NCBI RefSeq assembly: GCF_004000435.1
Contig: NZ_RBVZ01000004.1
Span: 1-64,000, forward strand
Source of the DNA: Alexandriicola marinus
GTDB taxonomy: Bacteria > Pseudomonadota > Alphaproteobacteria > Rhodobacterales > Rhodobacteraceae
Direction: 5' to 3'
Length of the DNA: 64,000 nt
Position 1 is the stretch's first letter. Each line of letters starts with the position of its first letter. The translations under genes were made by a program, and so were the position numbers. The notes beneath the pieces were generated by a model, which had not been told where the DNA came from, did no database searches, and saw only the letters and a program-made list of their open reading frames with translations. Shown here piece after piece: positions 9,141-18,255 of the stretch.

Positions 9141-11230
9141 GCGCGAAACTGCCCCCGGGGCTGGAAACCGCACCGCTCGTCTCGGACTGGGTGCGCCCCG
9201 ACGGGGACGGCTTTGCCGTGCGCACGGGCCGGGCCGAACTTGGTCAGGGCGTGCAGGCCGCGATGTTGCGGATCGCGGCATGGGAACTGGGCCTGCCGGT
9301 CGAGCGGCTGACGATCACCGGCCCCGATACCGGCGCCAGCCCCAACGAAGGCGTCACCGCCGGCAGCCTGTCGATGACGCAGGGCGGCGCGGCCCTGCGC
9401 GCGGCCACCTCGGCAGCGCGGGTTCTGTGTCTGGCCGAGGCCGGGCGACAGCTGAATACCGAGGCCGGTCGGCTCGCCGTGATCGACGGCGCGGTGCTGG
9501 AGGCCGGGGTCGATACCGGGCTGACCCTGCCCGTGCTCGCGACCCGGGTCGATCTGGATGTGCCCGTCGTCGATCATGCGGCCCCGCTGGGCCAGCCACT
9601 CGATGCCGACGACACGTCGCGCCATGATCTGCGCGCGCGCCTGACCGGCGCGCCTTTCGTCCATGATCTGTCGCCCGAGGGGCTGCTCCATGGTCGGGTA
9701 TTCGCCCCGCCCTCGATGGCCGCGCGACTGCCCGACGCACTCGATCTCGCCCCTCTCGAGGCACGGCCCGGCGTTGTGGCCGCCGTTCGGGATGGCAACT
9801 TCCTCGGGCTGGTGGCCGAAACCTCCGCCGCCGCCGACAGCGCGGCCGCGTGGTTCGAGGCGCGGCTCGAGTGGGAGGGCCTGCCCATTGTGCCGTCTGA
9901 CCCGCATTCCCTGCTGGAGGCCAGCACGGCCGAGATGGAACAGCTCGAGGTGCCGGAGGCGGGCCTGCCCAGCTCCGAACCCGTGATCGACATCACCTGC
10001 CGTCGTCCGTTCCTGAGCCATGCGCCGATGGGCCCGTCCGCCGCCATGGCCCAATGGGGCGACGATGGCCTGACCGTCTGGTCGCACAGCCAGGGCGTCT
10101 ATCCGCTTCGCGATGCGATGGCGCGCGTGCTCGACCTGCCGCAAGACGCGATCCGCGTGATCCACACGCCGGGGCCGGGCTGCTATGGGCATAACGGCGC
10201 CGATGACGTGGCGCTGGATGCCGCACTTCTGGCCCGGGCCGTGCCGGGCCACCCCGTCCGGCTTGTCTGGTCGCGCGCGACGGAATTCCGCACCGCGCCG
10301 TTGGGTGCCGCCATGGCGACCCGCGTGCGCCTGTGGATGGAGGATGGCCACCTGTCGGCGGCCCGCGTCAGTGTCACGAGCCCGCCGCATTCGACCCGGC
10401 CGGGAACCGCCGGGCATGTCTATCTGCGCGCCGGCGCCATGATCGAGGGAGGCACGCCCTTCCCGCCCGCCCCCGACCTGCCCGCGAACCGCGGCAACGG
10501 GGCCGCGCGGAACGCCCGCCCGATCTATGCCGCCCCCGCACTGGTGGAGCGCAAGCTGGTCGATGACCTGCCGTGGCGCACCTCGGCGTTGCGCGCGCTT
10601 GGCGGCCAGCTCAACGTCTTTGCAATCGAAACCGGCGTCGAGGCGGCATTGATGGCCGAAGGCCTCGATCCGTTCGATGGCCGTCTTGCAAGCCTTGAGG
10701 ACACCCGCGCCCGCACCGTTCTGGAAAAGCTGCGCGAGATCGGGGCCGATATCATCGGAACCGAAGAACCCGACCGGTCATGGGGCATCGGGCTTGCGCG
10801 CTACAAGAACGTGGCGGCTTGGGCCGGCGTGCTGGCCGAGATCGAACTCGGCGACGATATCCGTGTCACCCGCGTGCGCGCCGCCGTCGATACCGGTGAG
10901 GTGATCCACCCCGATGGTGCCCGCAACCAGATCGAGGGCGGCATCATTCAGGCGCTGAGCTGGACATTGAAGGAAGCGGTCCCCCTCGACGGCGCCCGCG
11001 TGGCCGCGGAAAGCTGGGAGGATTATCCGATCCTGAGGTTCTCCGAAGTGCCGCAGATCGAAACCGCCCTGATCCACCGCCCCGAAGACCCGCCCTATGG
11101 CTGCGCCGAGGCCGTGGCAGGGCCCGCCTCTGCCGCGGTGGGCAACGCGGTGCAACGGATGATCGGCGTGCCGATCCGCGACCTGCCGATCACGCGCGAA
11201 AGGATCATCGCGGCTGTGTCGGAGGCATAA
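9137..11230 (+). CDS. Molybdopterin-binding large subunit of a molybdenum hydroxylase, IorB/CoxL family
   Basis: 697 residues, starting at an ATG that overlaps the small-subunit stop (ATGA). The domain order is the IorB-like one: a molybdopterin-binding segment first (GRAELGQGVQAAM, then EGVTAGSLSMTQGG), next a hammerhead-like domain (LLHGRVFAPPSMAAR), then the main Mo-cofactor part. E658 (in CAEAVAG) is the expected catalytic glutamate. It inserts a water-derived oxygen into a C-H bond, usually next to a ring nitrogen or of an aldehyde. No signal peptide or haem motif is visible, so the electron acceptor is unknown. It sits last in the operon with a dipeptide-type importer; the substrate is probably the imported compound or a derivative. 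Confidence 0.9.
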   Translation: MSAKLPPGLETAPLVSDWVRPDGDGFAVRTGRAELGQGVQAAMLRIAAWELGLPVERLTITGPDTGASPNEGVTAGSLSMTQGGAALRAATSAARVLCLAEAGRQLNTEAGRLAVIDGAVLEAGVDTGLTLPVLATRVDLDVPVVDHAAPLGQPLDADDTSRHDLRARLTGAPFVHDLSPEGLLHGRVFAPPSMAARLPDALDLAPLEARPGVVAAVRDGNFLGLVAETSAAADSAAAWFEARLEWEGLPIVPSDPHSLLEASTAEMEQLEVPEAGLPSSEPVIDITCRRPFLSHAPMGPSAAMAQWGDDGLTVWSHSQGVYPLRDAMARVLDLPQDAIRVIHTPGPGCYGHNGADDVALDAALLARAVPGHPVRLVWSRATEFRTAPLGAAMATRVRLWMEDGHLSAARVSVTSPPHSTRPGTAGHVYLRAGAMIEGGTPFPPAPDLPANRGNGAARNARPIYAAPALVERKLVDDLPWRTSALRALGGQLNVFAIETGVEAALMAEGLDPFDGRLASLEDTRARTVLEKLREIGADIIGTEEPDRSWGIGLARYKNVAAWAGVLAEIELGDDIRVTRVRAAVDTGEVIHPDGARNQIEGGIIQALSWTLKEAVPLDGARVAAESWEDYPILRFSEVPQIETALIHRPEDPPYGCAEAVAGPASAAVGNAVQRMIGVPIRDLPITRERIIAAVSEA

Positions 11231-11267
11231 TCGATCGCCGTCGGGCGACGCGCACCGAGAACATCAA

Positions 11268-11298
11268 ATGGCCGATCCCGTTATCCGGGACCGGCCAT
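11268..11298. terminator. Probable bidirectional terminator hairpin
   Basis: 13-bp arms (ATGGCCGATCCCG and CGGGACCGGCCAT) with one mismatch around a 5-nt loop TTATC, in the 103-bp gap between two convergent genes. No long U-tract follows on either side, but the position between convergent operons supports a terminator role for both strands. Confidence 0.6.
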
Positions 11299-11333
11299 AA
11301 TTCTTGCCGCCTGAACCGGTTCCGACCAAAGCG

Positions 11334-12770
11334 TCAGGCGGCGACGACCTTGAGGTTCGTTTCTTCCTTGCCGATCAGCGCCTCGTGAAGCCGCGCCACC
11401 GCGCTGTCGGATGCATCGCGCGGCACGGCAAATTGCACGTCGACGTTGCGCGAGGTCTGATGCGCCGCGATCACGTCTATCCCGGCCTCTTCCAGCGCCC
11501 TGAGGCCCCGGCTAAGTGGCTTCACCCCGCAAAGATCCCGCCCGATCGCCGAGACGATCGCGATTGAACGGGCACCGACCTCTGCCGAAGGAAAGGCGGT
11601 CTCGAGATCGTTCACGACCCGTTTCACGGTCTTGAGCGAAGCGTGAACGTAATGGGTGATCGTATTGGCGTTCGAGCTTTTCGAGACGATCCACACATTG
11701 TGCCGCTTGAGCACATCGAGGATCGTGGCGTCATAACCCTTTACGCCCACCATGTCCTGTTCGAACACTTCAAGCGCGACCACGTCCAACCCTGTCACAA
11801 TCTCGACCCCCGGTGTCTCGGCCGGCTGATCGTCGATCAACGTGCCCGGATCGCCGGGATCGAACGCATTCGTCACCCTCAGCGGGATGGCCGAACGGCG
11901 CAGAATCTTGGCCGCGTTCGGATGGATCGCCTCCATCCCCATGTTCGACAGCTGATCGGCCACGTCATAATTCGTGTGGCCAAGCTTGCGCACGGCATCC
12001 GGGCCGACAAGCTTGGGATCGGCGGAAGACAGGTGGAATTCCTTGTGGATGATCGCCTCCTCCGCGCCGGTATGGGCCGAGATATTGGCGAAGGTCACCT
12101 CGGAATAGCCCCGGTCATATTCCTTCATAAGCCCTTCGCTGCATTGGGCATATCCGGTCACGATGGGCAATTCGGCGCTCAGGTCTATGGAGTCGAGCCA
12201 GTGACCGATACGTTCGCGCAGGTTGCAGACCGTGTCGTCCCGCCAGCCGCTCAGATCGACAAAGCGCGCGTTCACGCCCGACCGTTGCAACAGCAGCGTC
12301 GCGACAAAGGCGGAATGCGCCTCGCCCAGGCCCGACAACAGCTCTCGCGTGACGCCCATGTGATCGGCGAGCCGGAAATGTCCGTAGGAACACAGCCGCT
12401 GCAGATCGAACAGGCAGGACCGCGCGCCCTCGATCCGGTCGCGGACGAATTCGTCGGCCATCTGCCGGTCGCCATCGCTTTCCAGAACGGTCGCATGGAT
12501 GTCGGACATCGCGGTCGCGACCTTGCTCAGCGCGTCAAGCCAGCCATGATCGTTGTCATCATTGGCAAACAGCCCATAGACGCCCGGCTGGCCCGACTTC
12601 TTGTGCTCGAGAAGAAGGTCCGTGATCCCGCCGAAGGCAGAGACCACGAAGATGCGGTTATAAAGCGCATCCCCCTCCCGCTCCCCGATCAGGAGCGTGT
12701 CGCGCAATTCGCGCAGGCGGCTCATCGAGGTGCCGCCGATCTTTTCGACCGTATGTCCGGTGCGTGTCAC
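11334..12770 (-). CDS. ask: Ectoine-specific aspartate kinase
   Basis: 478-residue aspartokinase of the Ask_Ect group, supplying L-aspartyl phosphate for L-aspartate-beta-semialdehyde, the precursor used by EctB. The N-terminal kinase signature HTVEKIGGTSMSRL is typical of this group. The kinase domain runs to about residue 300 and ACT-type regulatory repeats follow (VGVKGYDATILDVLKRH; RSIAIVSAIGRDL). A GTG start at 12770 is chosen because GAGGAGG lies eight bases upstream and the protein then begins with the conserved TRTGHTVEK. It is the last gene of the ectABC-ask operon, 16 bases after ectC. A dedicated ask is thought to avoid feedback control by lysine and threonine. Confidence 0.94.
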   Translation of the reverse strand: MTRTGHTVEKIGGTSMSRLRELRDTLLIGEREGDALYNRIFVVSAFGGITDLLLEHKKSGQPGVYGLFANDDNDHGWLDALSKVATAMSDIHATVLESDGDRQMADEFVRDRIEGARSCLFDLQRLCSYGHFRLADHMGVTRELLSGLGEAHSAFVATLLLQRSGVNARFVDLSGWRDDTVCNLRERIGHWLDSIDLSAELPIVTGYAQCSEGLMKEYDRGYSEVTFANISAHTGAEEAIIHKEFHLSSADPKLVGPDAVRKLGHTNYDVADQLSNMGMEAIHPNAAKILRRSAIPLRVTNAFDPGDPGTLIDDQPAETPGVEIVTGLDVVALEVFEQDMVGVKGYDATILDVLKRHNVWIVSKSSNANTITHYVHASLKTVKRVVNDLETAFPSAEVGARSIAIVSAIGRDLCGVKPLSRGLRALEEAGIDVIAAHQTSRNVDVQFAVPRDASDSAVARLHEALIGKEETNLKVVAA

Positions 12771-12786
12771 GGTATCATCCTCCTCT

Positions 12787-13188
12787 TCAGGCCGAAGCCT
12801 CGTCGACAAGCGCGTAGGAGCCATCTTCGCGGTGAACCTCTGTTCCGGTGACCGGCGGGTTGAAGACGCAGGCCATGATCAGCTCTTCCTCGGCGCGCAG
12901 GATATGCCTGTCATGCTCGTTCAGCGCATACATGACACCGGGCTTGATCTGGTGCGTCTCGCCGGTGGCGAGGTCGGTGATCGAACCCTTGCCCTGCATG
13001 CAATAGACGCTCTCAAGGTGGTTCTTGTATTCGAACGTGTGTTCGGAGCCGGCCTCGAGAAAGGTGATGTGGAACGAGAACCCCATCCCGTCGCTGGCCA
13101 GAAGCATCCTGACCGACGACCATTGCGCATCCGACACGACGCGGTCCCGTTCTTTTTCGACGATCTCGTTGAAATCTCTGACAATCAT
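12787..13188 (-). CDS. ectC: L-ectoine synthase
   Basis: 133-residue single-domain cupin that cyclises N-gamma-acetyl-2,4-diaminobutyrate to ectoine by water elimination. It starts with the canonical [18 protein letters not shown] and keeps the family segments [18 protein letters not shown] and [15 protein letters not shown] (metal-binding glutamate and tyrosine region), ending with [16 protein letters not shown]. The length equals the family norm. It lies four bases downstream of ectB and upstream of ask. Nothing suggests an ectD hydroxylase gene next to it. Confidence 0.97.
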   Translation of the reverse strand: MIVRDFNEIVEKERDRVVSDAQWSSVRMLLASDGMGFSFHITFLEAGSEHTFEYKNHLESVYCMQGKGSITDLATGETHQIKPGVMYALNEHDRHILRAEEELIMACVFNPPVTGTEVHREDGSYALVDEASA

Positions 13189-13192
13189 GATG

Positions 13193-14482
13193 TTACTCCG
13201 CCGCCATCCGGTTGTTGCCTGTCGCCTCGCGCGCCGCGCTTAGCAGGATATCGAGCCCCTTGCGGAACTGCGCCTCGGGCGTTGTCAGCGGGGCCAGAAC
13301 CTTGACCACCTCGTCATTCGGCCCCGACGTCTCGATCACGAGGCCATGGGCGAAGGCGCGGGTGCAGATGTCGCCCGCCAGATCGCCGGACCCGACGTCG
13401 ACGCCCTGCATCATGCCGCGGCCCTTGAGCCGGGCACCGGGCACCATCTCGGCCACATTCGATAGTGCATGCATCAGGATCTCGGCCTTGTGGGCGATCT
13501 CCTTGGCAAAGGCATCGTCGGACCAGAACTTCTCGATCGCGACCCGGGCCGTCACGAAGGCATGGGTATTGCCGCGGAACGTGCCGTTGTGCTCGGCCGG
13601 GCCGAAGATGTCATGTTCGGGCCGGACCAGCATCAGCGCCATCGGCAGACCAAAGCCCGAGACCGATTTGGCCATCGTCACGATATCGGGCATGACGCCC
13701 ATATCCTCGAACGAGAAGAACGTGCCCGTCCGGCCGCAGCCCGCCTGGATGTCGTCGATGATCAGAAGCGCGCCATGCGCCTTGGCGATCTCGGCCACGC
13801 GCTTGACCCACGGGGCGCTTGCGGCCGTCAGGCCGCCCTCGCCCTGCACCGTCTCGAGCATGATTGCGGCGGGGGCGTCGACCCCGCTCGACGGATCGGA
13901 CAGCACCGTTTCAAGGTATTCGGCGGTGTCCATGTCACCACCCATGTAGCCGTCGAACGGCACGCGCGTCACGCCTTGCAGCGGCATGCCTGCGCCGCCA
14001 CGGTGATAGCTGTTGCCGGTCGCGGCAAGCGCGCCGGATGTCACCCCGTGGAATCCGTTGGTAAAGGCGATCACGTTGGTGCGTCCGGTGACCTTGCGCG
14101 CGATCTTCATCGCCGCCTCGACGGCATTGGCGCCGGTGGGCCCGGTGAACATCACCTTGTGATCCATGCCCCGCCGCGCGAGGATATGCGTCTCGAACGC
14201 TTCGAGAAAGGCGGCCTTGGTATCGGTGTGCAGGTCAAGCGCGTGGGCAAGGCCATCGCGGCTGAGATGATCGATCAACGCCTGCTTCATGTCGGGATCA
14301 TTGTGCCCGTAGTTCAGGGACGAGCACCCCGCAAGAAAATCGATATATCTCCGCCCCGCCTCGTCGGTCATCTCGGAGCCGGAGGCATGGGTGAATACGG
14401 TGTCGAAGCCGCGGCAATAGCTGCGGGCCTCGGATTCGCGGCGGGCAAAGATGGTGGTTTCGGCTGACTTGTCAGTCGACAT
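13193..14482 (-). CDS. ectB: Diaminobutyrate--2-oxoglutarate transaminase
   Basis: 429-residue class III PLP aminotransferase making L-2,4-diaminobutyrate from aspartate semialdehyde with glutamate as donor. Seen are [15 protein letters not shown] near the N-terminus, the cofactor phosphate site [30 protein letters not shown], and the PLP lysine in [13 protein letters not shown]. The start ATG 14482 has GAGGA six bases upstream. The 55-bp ectA-ectB spacer holds a small GC hairpin (14520-14534) that might tune expression. It is the second gene of the ectoine operon. Confidence 0.97.
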   Translation of the reverse strand: MSTDKSAETTIFARRESEARSYCRGFDTVFTHASGSEMTDEAGRRYIDFLAGCSSLNYGHNDPDMKQALIDHLSRDGLAHALDLHTDTKAAFLEAFETHILARRGMDHKVMFTGPTGANAVEAAMKIARKVTGRTNVIAFTNGFHGVTSGALAATGNSYHRGGAGMPLQGVTRVPFDGYMGGDMDTAEYLETVLSDPSSGVDAPAAIMLETVQGEGGLTAASAPWVKRVAEIAKAHGALLIIDDIQAGCGRTGTFFSFEDMGVMPDIVTMAKSVSGFGLPMALMLVRPEHDIFGPAEHNGTFRGNTHAFVTARVAIEKFWSDDAFAKEIAHKAEILMHALSNVAEMVPGARLKGRGMMQGVDVGSGDLAGDICTRAFAHGLVIETSGPNDEVVKVLAPLTTPEAQFRKGLDILLSAAREATGNNRMAAE

Positions 14483-14537
14483 GGGAAATCCTCTGATTTT
14501 CGGGAGTTGGAAGGGCTACGGCGGGGTCCCCGCCATA

Positions 14538-15068
14538 TCAGGCAGCTTTGCGAAGCTGCTCCTCCAGTTGGATCGTCATCATGTGTTCGGTCTCGTGGCG
14601 TTCACGGAAATGAAGCGCCTGTGTGAAATAGGCCTGCACATCCACATTGGCGTCGCGCTGGCTGGCAAAGCGACGGAACAGCGACCAGGACGCCTGGTTG
14701 TCCGAGGTGATCGTCGTCTGGAGCCGGGTCACGTCTTCACAGGCATCGCGCCCGATCAGGTGGTTCAGCATCAGCGAGCCAAGCCCGCATCCGCGGGCAT
14801 CGGACGAGACGGCAACCTGCCAGACAAAGAGCGTCTGCGGGTCATAGGGCAGCACATAGGCAGAGACCCAGCCCACGACCTTGCCATCCAGCTCGGCCAC
14901 GACACAGGTGTCGCGGAAGTGGTCGCATTGCAGAAGGTTGCAGTACATGGAGTTCTCGTCCAGCGGCTTGCATGCGCGGACCAGCTCCCAGATATCGGCG
15001 CCGTCCTTGCGTTCGGGAACGCGCAGAACGGGCGTGGGTGTCTTGAAGAGATCGCGGACATGCTTCAT
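14538..15068 (-). CDS. ectA: L-2,4-diaminobutyric acid acetyltransferase
   Basis: 176-residue GNAT-fold acetyltransferase that acetylates the gamma-amino group of diaminobutyrate. The acetyl-CoA loop is visible as VAVSSDARGCGLGSLML, and the typical ectA segments DENSMYCNLLQCDHF and TTITSDNQASWSLFRRFA are present. ATG 15068 is preceded by AAGGAGG nine bases upstream. It is the first gene of ectABC-ask, transcribed away from ectR across a 232-bp AT-rich region carrying a palindrome, so salt-responsive MarR control is likely. Confidence 0.97.
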   Translation of the reverse strand: MKHVRDLFKTPTPVLRVPERKDGADIWELVRACKPLDENSMYCNLLQCDHFRDTCVVAELDGKVVGWVSAYVLPYDPQTLFVWQVAVSSDARGCGLGSLMLNHLIGRDACEDVTRLQTTITSDNQASWSLFRRFASQRDANVDVQAYFTQALHFRERHETEHMMTIQLEEQLRKAA

Positions 15069-15155
15069 TGGACTATGCCTCCTTATTACTTCGTGAGGCT
15101 AAGTATCAAGCGCGATCCAATTTTTCAACCTACAAAGTAATTTTCTTCCCCGATC

Positions 15156-15177
15156 CGCTTATATAGCCATATAAACG
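15156..15177. promoter_or_regulatory. Candidate EctR operator in the ectA/ectR divergent promoter region
   Basis: TTATAT-AGCC-ATATAA is a perfect inverted repeat (15159-15174), extendable to nine-base arms with one mismatch (CGCTTATAT against ATATAAACG). It stands in the AT-rich 232-bp region between ectA and ectR. The arms look like -10 elements in both directions, so a bound MarR dimer would block a promoter. It resembles the AT-rich pseudopalindrome described for EctR1 of methylotrophs; the similarity is from memory and not aligned. Confidence 0.6.
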
Positions 15178-15300
15178 CTGAAAACCGAAGGAAAACTTCA
15201 CAATAGAAACTTAGATAAACTCAGTTGTTAACAGTATCTTCATAATTGCCAACCCCCTGTTTCCATCGTATTTTTGCTAATCGCGCAACACGGAGAGCCC

Positions 15301-15777
15301 ATGGACAGAACCGATGTCAGCCTCATCGCCCTTCGCCGGATCCTGCGGGCGACCGAGCTTTTCGGACGGGAGCTTGCCCAGACGGCGGGCATGACCGCGG
15401 TCCAGTTCCGCGTGCTGCAGGTCGTGGGCGAAACCGGCCAGTGCACTGCGACCGCGATCTCCCAGCGAATGCGCGTCTCGCAGGCCACGGTGACGTCGCT
15501 GGTGGACAAGCTGGTGCGCTCGGGGATGGTGGTGCGCGAGAAATCCCAGACTGACCGGCGCCAGACCAACATCCTGATCACCGAACAGGGCCGCCGCACG
15601 ATCACCGATGCGCCCGACCCGCTTCAGCAGCGCTATGTCCGCAAGTTCGAGGCGCTCGAAGATTGGGAACAGGCGATGATCGTGGCCTCGCTCGAACGGG
15701 TGGCCGCGATGCTCGACGCCGAAGAACTCGACGCCTCGCCGGTGCTGGATTCCGGCGATTTTCGCGGCGCGGGCTGA
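15301..15777 (+). CDS. ectR: MarR family transcriptional regulator of ectoine genes
   Basis: 158-residue winged-helix repressor. The recognition region is about residues 55-75 (ATAISQRMRVSQATVTSLVDKL) and the wing contains the family DRR signature (TDRRQTNILIT). ATG 15301 is chosen over an earlier TTG (15274) because CGGAGAG lies nine bases upstream. Divergent orientation from ectA is the arrangement of EctR in methylotrophs and other proteobacteria, where it represses ectABC-ask. It converges on kdgK with only 18 bp between stops, spanned by a small hairpin (15779-15793). Confidence 0.9.
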   Translation: MDRTDVSLIALRRILRATELFGRELAQTAGMTAVQFRVLQVVGETGQCTATAISQRMRVSQATVTSLVDKLVRSGMVVREKSQTDRRQTNILITEQGRRTITDAPDPLQQRYVRKFEALEDWEQAMIVASLERVAAMLDAEELDASPVLDSGDFRGAG

Positions 15778-15795
15778 GGGCCCGCCCGGGGCCTG

Positions 15796-16689
15796 TCAGT
15801 CCGGATCGACCAGCGCGCCGCGCGCCCCGATGACACGAGCGGCAAGGGCTGCCCCGGCACGGGCCGCCACGTCGGGCGCCTCCCCGTTCATGAGGCCGCT
15901 CAGAACGCCTGCGTTGAAGCTGTCACCCGCCGCTGTCGTGTCGACGATCCGGGGGGCGGGCCGCACAGGCACCTCGCGAACGTTGCCCGGCTCGGCCAGC
16001 AGGACCGGGTTCGCCCCGTCCTTGACCACGACAAGCCCGGCTCCTGCGTCGAGATAGCGCCGGGCGGTCGCGGCGGTGTCGGCATCGTCGAACCAGCTCG
16101 CCTCATCCTCGAACGACGGCAGAACGATATCTGCCACGGTAGCCCCCTCCATGACGGCAGCGCACATGGTGGCACCATCCGGCCAGAGACGGGGCCTGAG
16201 ATTGGGATCGAAGGCGATCCGCACACCGGCCGCGCGCGCCTGACACATCGCGTCCAGCAACCGGTCGCGCCCCGCCCCGGACAGGATCGCAAGGGTGATG
16301 CCCGAAAAGAACGCGACATCGCCGGGGCCAAGCCGTGTCACCTCGTCCAGATGATCGGCCAGATCGCGCGCCGCCGATGCGCTGCGCCAGTAGGAAAAGC
16401 TCCGCTCCCCGTCCCTGAGCGATATCAGGTACAGCCCCACCGACCGCCCCGGCAGGACGGCCAGATAGGGCCGCACCCCGGCAGCCTGCATGAAATCCTC
16501 CATCCGGCGCGACACGTCGTCATCGCCGATCGCCGACAGGAACCCCACCTCGATCTCATCGCCGGCGCATCGGCGCATGTACCAGGCCGTGTTGAAGGCG
16601 TCGCCCGCAAAGCCCATGCCAAAGGCGCCGTCCTCGCGGGGTGCCATCTCGACCATGCATTCCCCGATCGACAGAAACCGCCTTGTCAT
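15796..16689 (-). CDS. kdgK: 2-keto-3-deoxygluconate kinase (PfkB family)
   Basis: 297-residue ribokinase-fold sugar kinase. It starts MTRRFLSIGECMVEMAP, shows the substrate-binding N-terminus, and ends with the PfkB signature DTTAAGDSFNAGVLSG containing the catalytic aspartate. SIGECMVE and YWRSASAAR are typical of KDG kinases. ATG 16689 is used because AAGGA sits six bases upstream; the earlier ATG at 16713 has none. It phosphorylates KDG to KDPG, the last hexuronate step before the aldolase. It is divergent from uxaC-uxuB with overlapping promoters, supporting a common uronate role. Confidence 0.92.
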   Translation of the reverse strand: MTRRFLSIGECMVEMAPREDGAFGMGFAGDAFNTAWYMRRCAGDEIEVGFLSAIGDDDVSRRMEDFMQAAGVRPYLAVLPGRSVGLYLISLRDGERSFSYWRSASAARDLADHLDEVTRLGPGDVAFFSGITLAILSGAGRDRLLDAMCQARAAGVRIAFDPNLRPRLWPDGATMCAAVMEGATVADIVLPSFEDEASWFDDADTAATARRYLDAGAGLVVVKDGANPVLLAEPGNVREVPVRPAPRIVDTTAAGDSFNAGVLSGLMNGEAPDVAARAGAALAARVIGARGALVDPD

Positions 16690-16751
16690 TCGCCGTCCTT
16701 CGCATAGCTGCACGCATGGCGCGCGACCCGTCGCGCATGAAAATTCCCGAT

Positions 16752-16780
16752 AATCTAGAATAGCTTAACTTTTGACACAA
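16752..16780 (-). promoter_or_regulatory. Candidate kdgK promoter
   Basis: On the minus strand TTGTGT (16780-16775) and TAGATT (16757-16752) are separated by 17 bases. The -35 hexamer overlaps the -35 of the oppositely directed uxaC promoter, so the two genes share one control point. Confidence 0.5.
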
Positions 16781-16800
16781 GACAGGCCGCCGCGTATCAA
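16772..16800 (+). promoter_or_regulatory. uxaC-uxuB promoter, sigma-70 type
   Basis: TTGACA (16772-16777), a 17-base spacer, then TATCAA (16795-16800). This is the best sigma-70 match in the window. It lies 31 bases before the uxaC start codon, leaving a short leader with CGGAG. A TTG inside this -35 box is in frame with uxaC but is not a start codon. Confidence 0.7.
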
Positions 16801-16831
16801 ACCTCTGTCCGATCCGAACGGAGCGCGCCTG

Positions 16832-18238
16832 ATGAGCCTCACCGATCCCGACCGCCTGTTCCCTGTCGAGGCCAGTCTGCGCACGCTCGCCCGCGAACTT
16901 TACGACAGCGTCGCAGGCTTGCCCATCATCAGCCCGCACGGGCATTGCGATCCGCGCTGGTTCGCGGAAAACGACCGCTTTCCCGACCCTGCCCGGCTCT
17001 TCGTCGTGCCCGATCACTATGTGTTCCGGATGCTGGTCAGCCAGGGCGTGCCGATGGCCGATCTGGGGATCGCGCGGCAGGATGGCGGCCCGGTCGAGGA
17101 TGATCCCCGGCGCATCTGGCGCCGCTTTGCCGAGAACTTTTACCTGTTTCGTGGCACACCGTCGGCGCTCTGGCTGAACCATTCCTTCGAACATGTCTTC
17201 GGCCTCGATACACCGCTCAATGCGGCCACGGCGGATCTCTGTTACGATCACATCGACGCCTGTCTTGCCCAGCCGGGGTTCCGCCCCCGCGCGCTTTTCG
17301 ACCGCTTCGGGATCGAGGCGCTCGCCACGACCGAAGGCGCGCTCGACGATCTGCGCTGGCACAGGATGATCCGCGACAGCGGCTGGCCGGGCCGGGTTGT
17401 CACGACCTACCGGCCCGACACGGTCGTCGATCCCGAAACGCCCGGCTTTCGCGACAATCTGCGGACGCTGGGAGAGATGACCGGCGAAGACACAGAAAGC
17501 TGGGACGGCTATCTTGCCGCCCACCGCAAGCGCCGGGCCGTCTTCAAGACCTTCGGCGCCACCGCGTCGGATCACGGACATGCGACCGCCCGCACCGCGA
17601 ACCTTGCCACATCCGAAGCCGAGGCCCTGTTCCGGCGCGTCCTGAGCGGGGCCTTTACCCCCGATGAGGCCGACGCCTTCCGGGGCCAGATGCTGACCGA
17701 GATGGCGAAGATGAGCCTTGATGACGGGCTTGTCCTGCAGATCCACCCCGGATCACATCGCAATCACTCGGCCTCCGTTCTGCGCGATTTCGGCCGGGAC
17801 AAGGGCTTCGACATCCCCATCCGCACCGATTACGTGGGCGCGCTGAAACCGCTGCTCGATGCGGTGGGTCTGAACCCGGACCTGACGATCATCGTCTTCA
17901 CGCTGGACGAAACGGTCTATGGCCGTGAACTGGCCCCGCTTGCCGGCGCCTATCCTGCGCTGAAGCTGGGTCCGCCGTGGTGGTTCTTCGACAGCTACGA
18001 GGGCATCCGGAGGTTCCGCGAGACCACGACCGAAACCTGCGGTTTCTACAATACCGTGGGCTTCAACGACGACACCCGCGCCTTCTGTTCGATCCCCGCG
18101 CGCCACGACGTGGCCCGCCGCGCCGATTGCGCCTATCTCGCGAATTTGGTGGGGACCGGGCGGCTTGGCCGGGATGAGGCCGTCGAACTGGCCCATGACC
18201 TGAGCTATGGTCTGGCCAAGGCCGCCTACCGGCTCTGA
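16832..18238 (+). CDS. uxaC: Uronate isomerase
   Basis: 468-residue TIM-barrel isomerase converting D-glucuronate to D-fructuronate and D-galacturonate to D-tagaturonate. The metal motif ISPHGHCDPRWF (H-x-H-C-x-P) is near residue 38, and WLNHSFEHVFG and PPWWFFDSYEGIRRFRE are conserved blocks. ATG 16832 follows CGGAG by eight bases. The length matches the family (about 470). It forms an operon with uxuB 17 bases downstream and is divergent from kdgK. Confidence 0.95.
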   Translation: MSLTDPDRLFPVEASLRTLARELYDSVAGLPIISPHGHCDPRWFAENDRFPDPARLFVVPDHYVFRMLVSQGVPMADLGIARQDGGPVEDDPRRIWRRFAENFYLFRGTPSALWLNHSFEHVFGLDTPLNAATADLCYDHIDACLAQPGFRPRALFDRFGIEALATTEGALDDLRWHRMIRDSGWPGRVVTTYRPDTVVDPETPGFRDNLRTLGEMTGEDTESWDGYLAAHRKRRAVFKTFGATASDHGHATARTANLATSEAEALFRRVLSGAFTPDEADAFRGQMLTEMAKMSLDDGLVLQIHPGSHRNHSASVLRDFGRDKGFDIPIRTDYVGALKPLLDAVGLNPDLTIIVFTLDETVYGRELAPLAGAYPALKLGPPWWFFDSYEGIRRFRETTTETCGFYNTVGFNDDTRAFCSIPARHDVARRADCAYLANLVGTGRLGRDEAVELAHDLSYGLAKAAYRL

Positions 18239-18255
18239 ACCGCAAGAGAGATCAC

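Noticed and set aside
15779-15793. GC-rich mini-hairpin between ectR and kdgK stops
   Set aside because: Five-base stem without T-run; too weak to call a terminator as a separate feature.
16772-16831. TTG as an extended uxaC start
   Set aside because: It is the first part of a TTGACA -35 box; ATG 16832 has a ribosome site and the normal family N-terminus.
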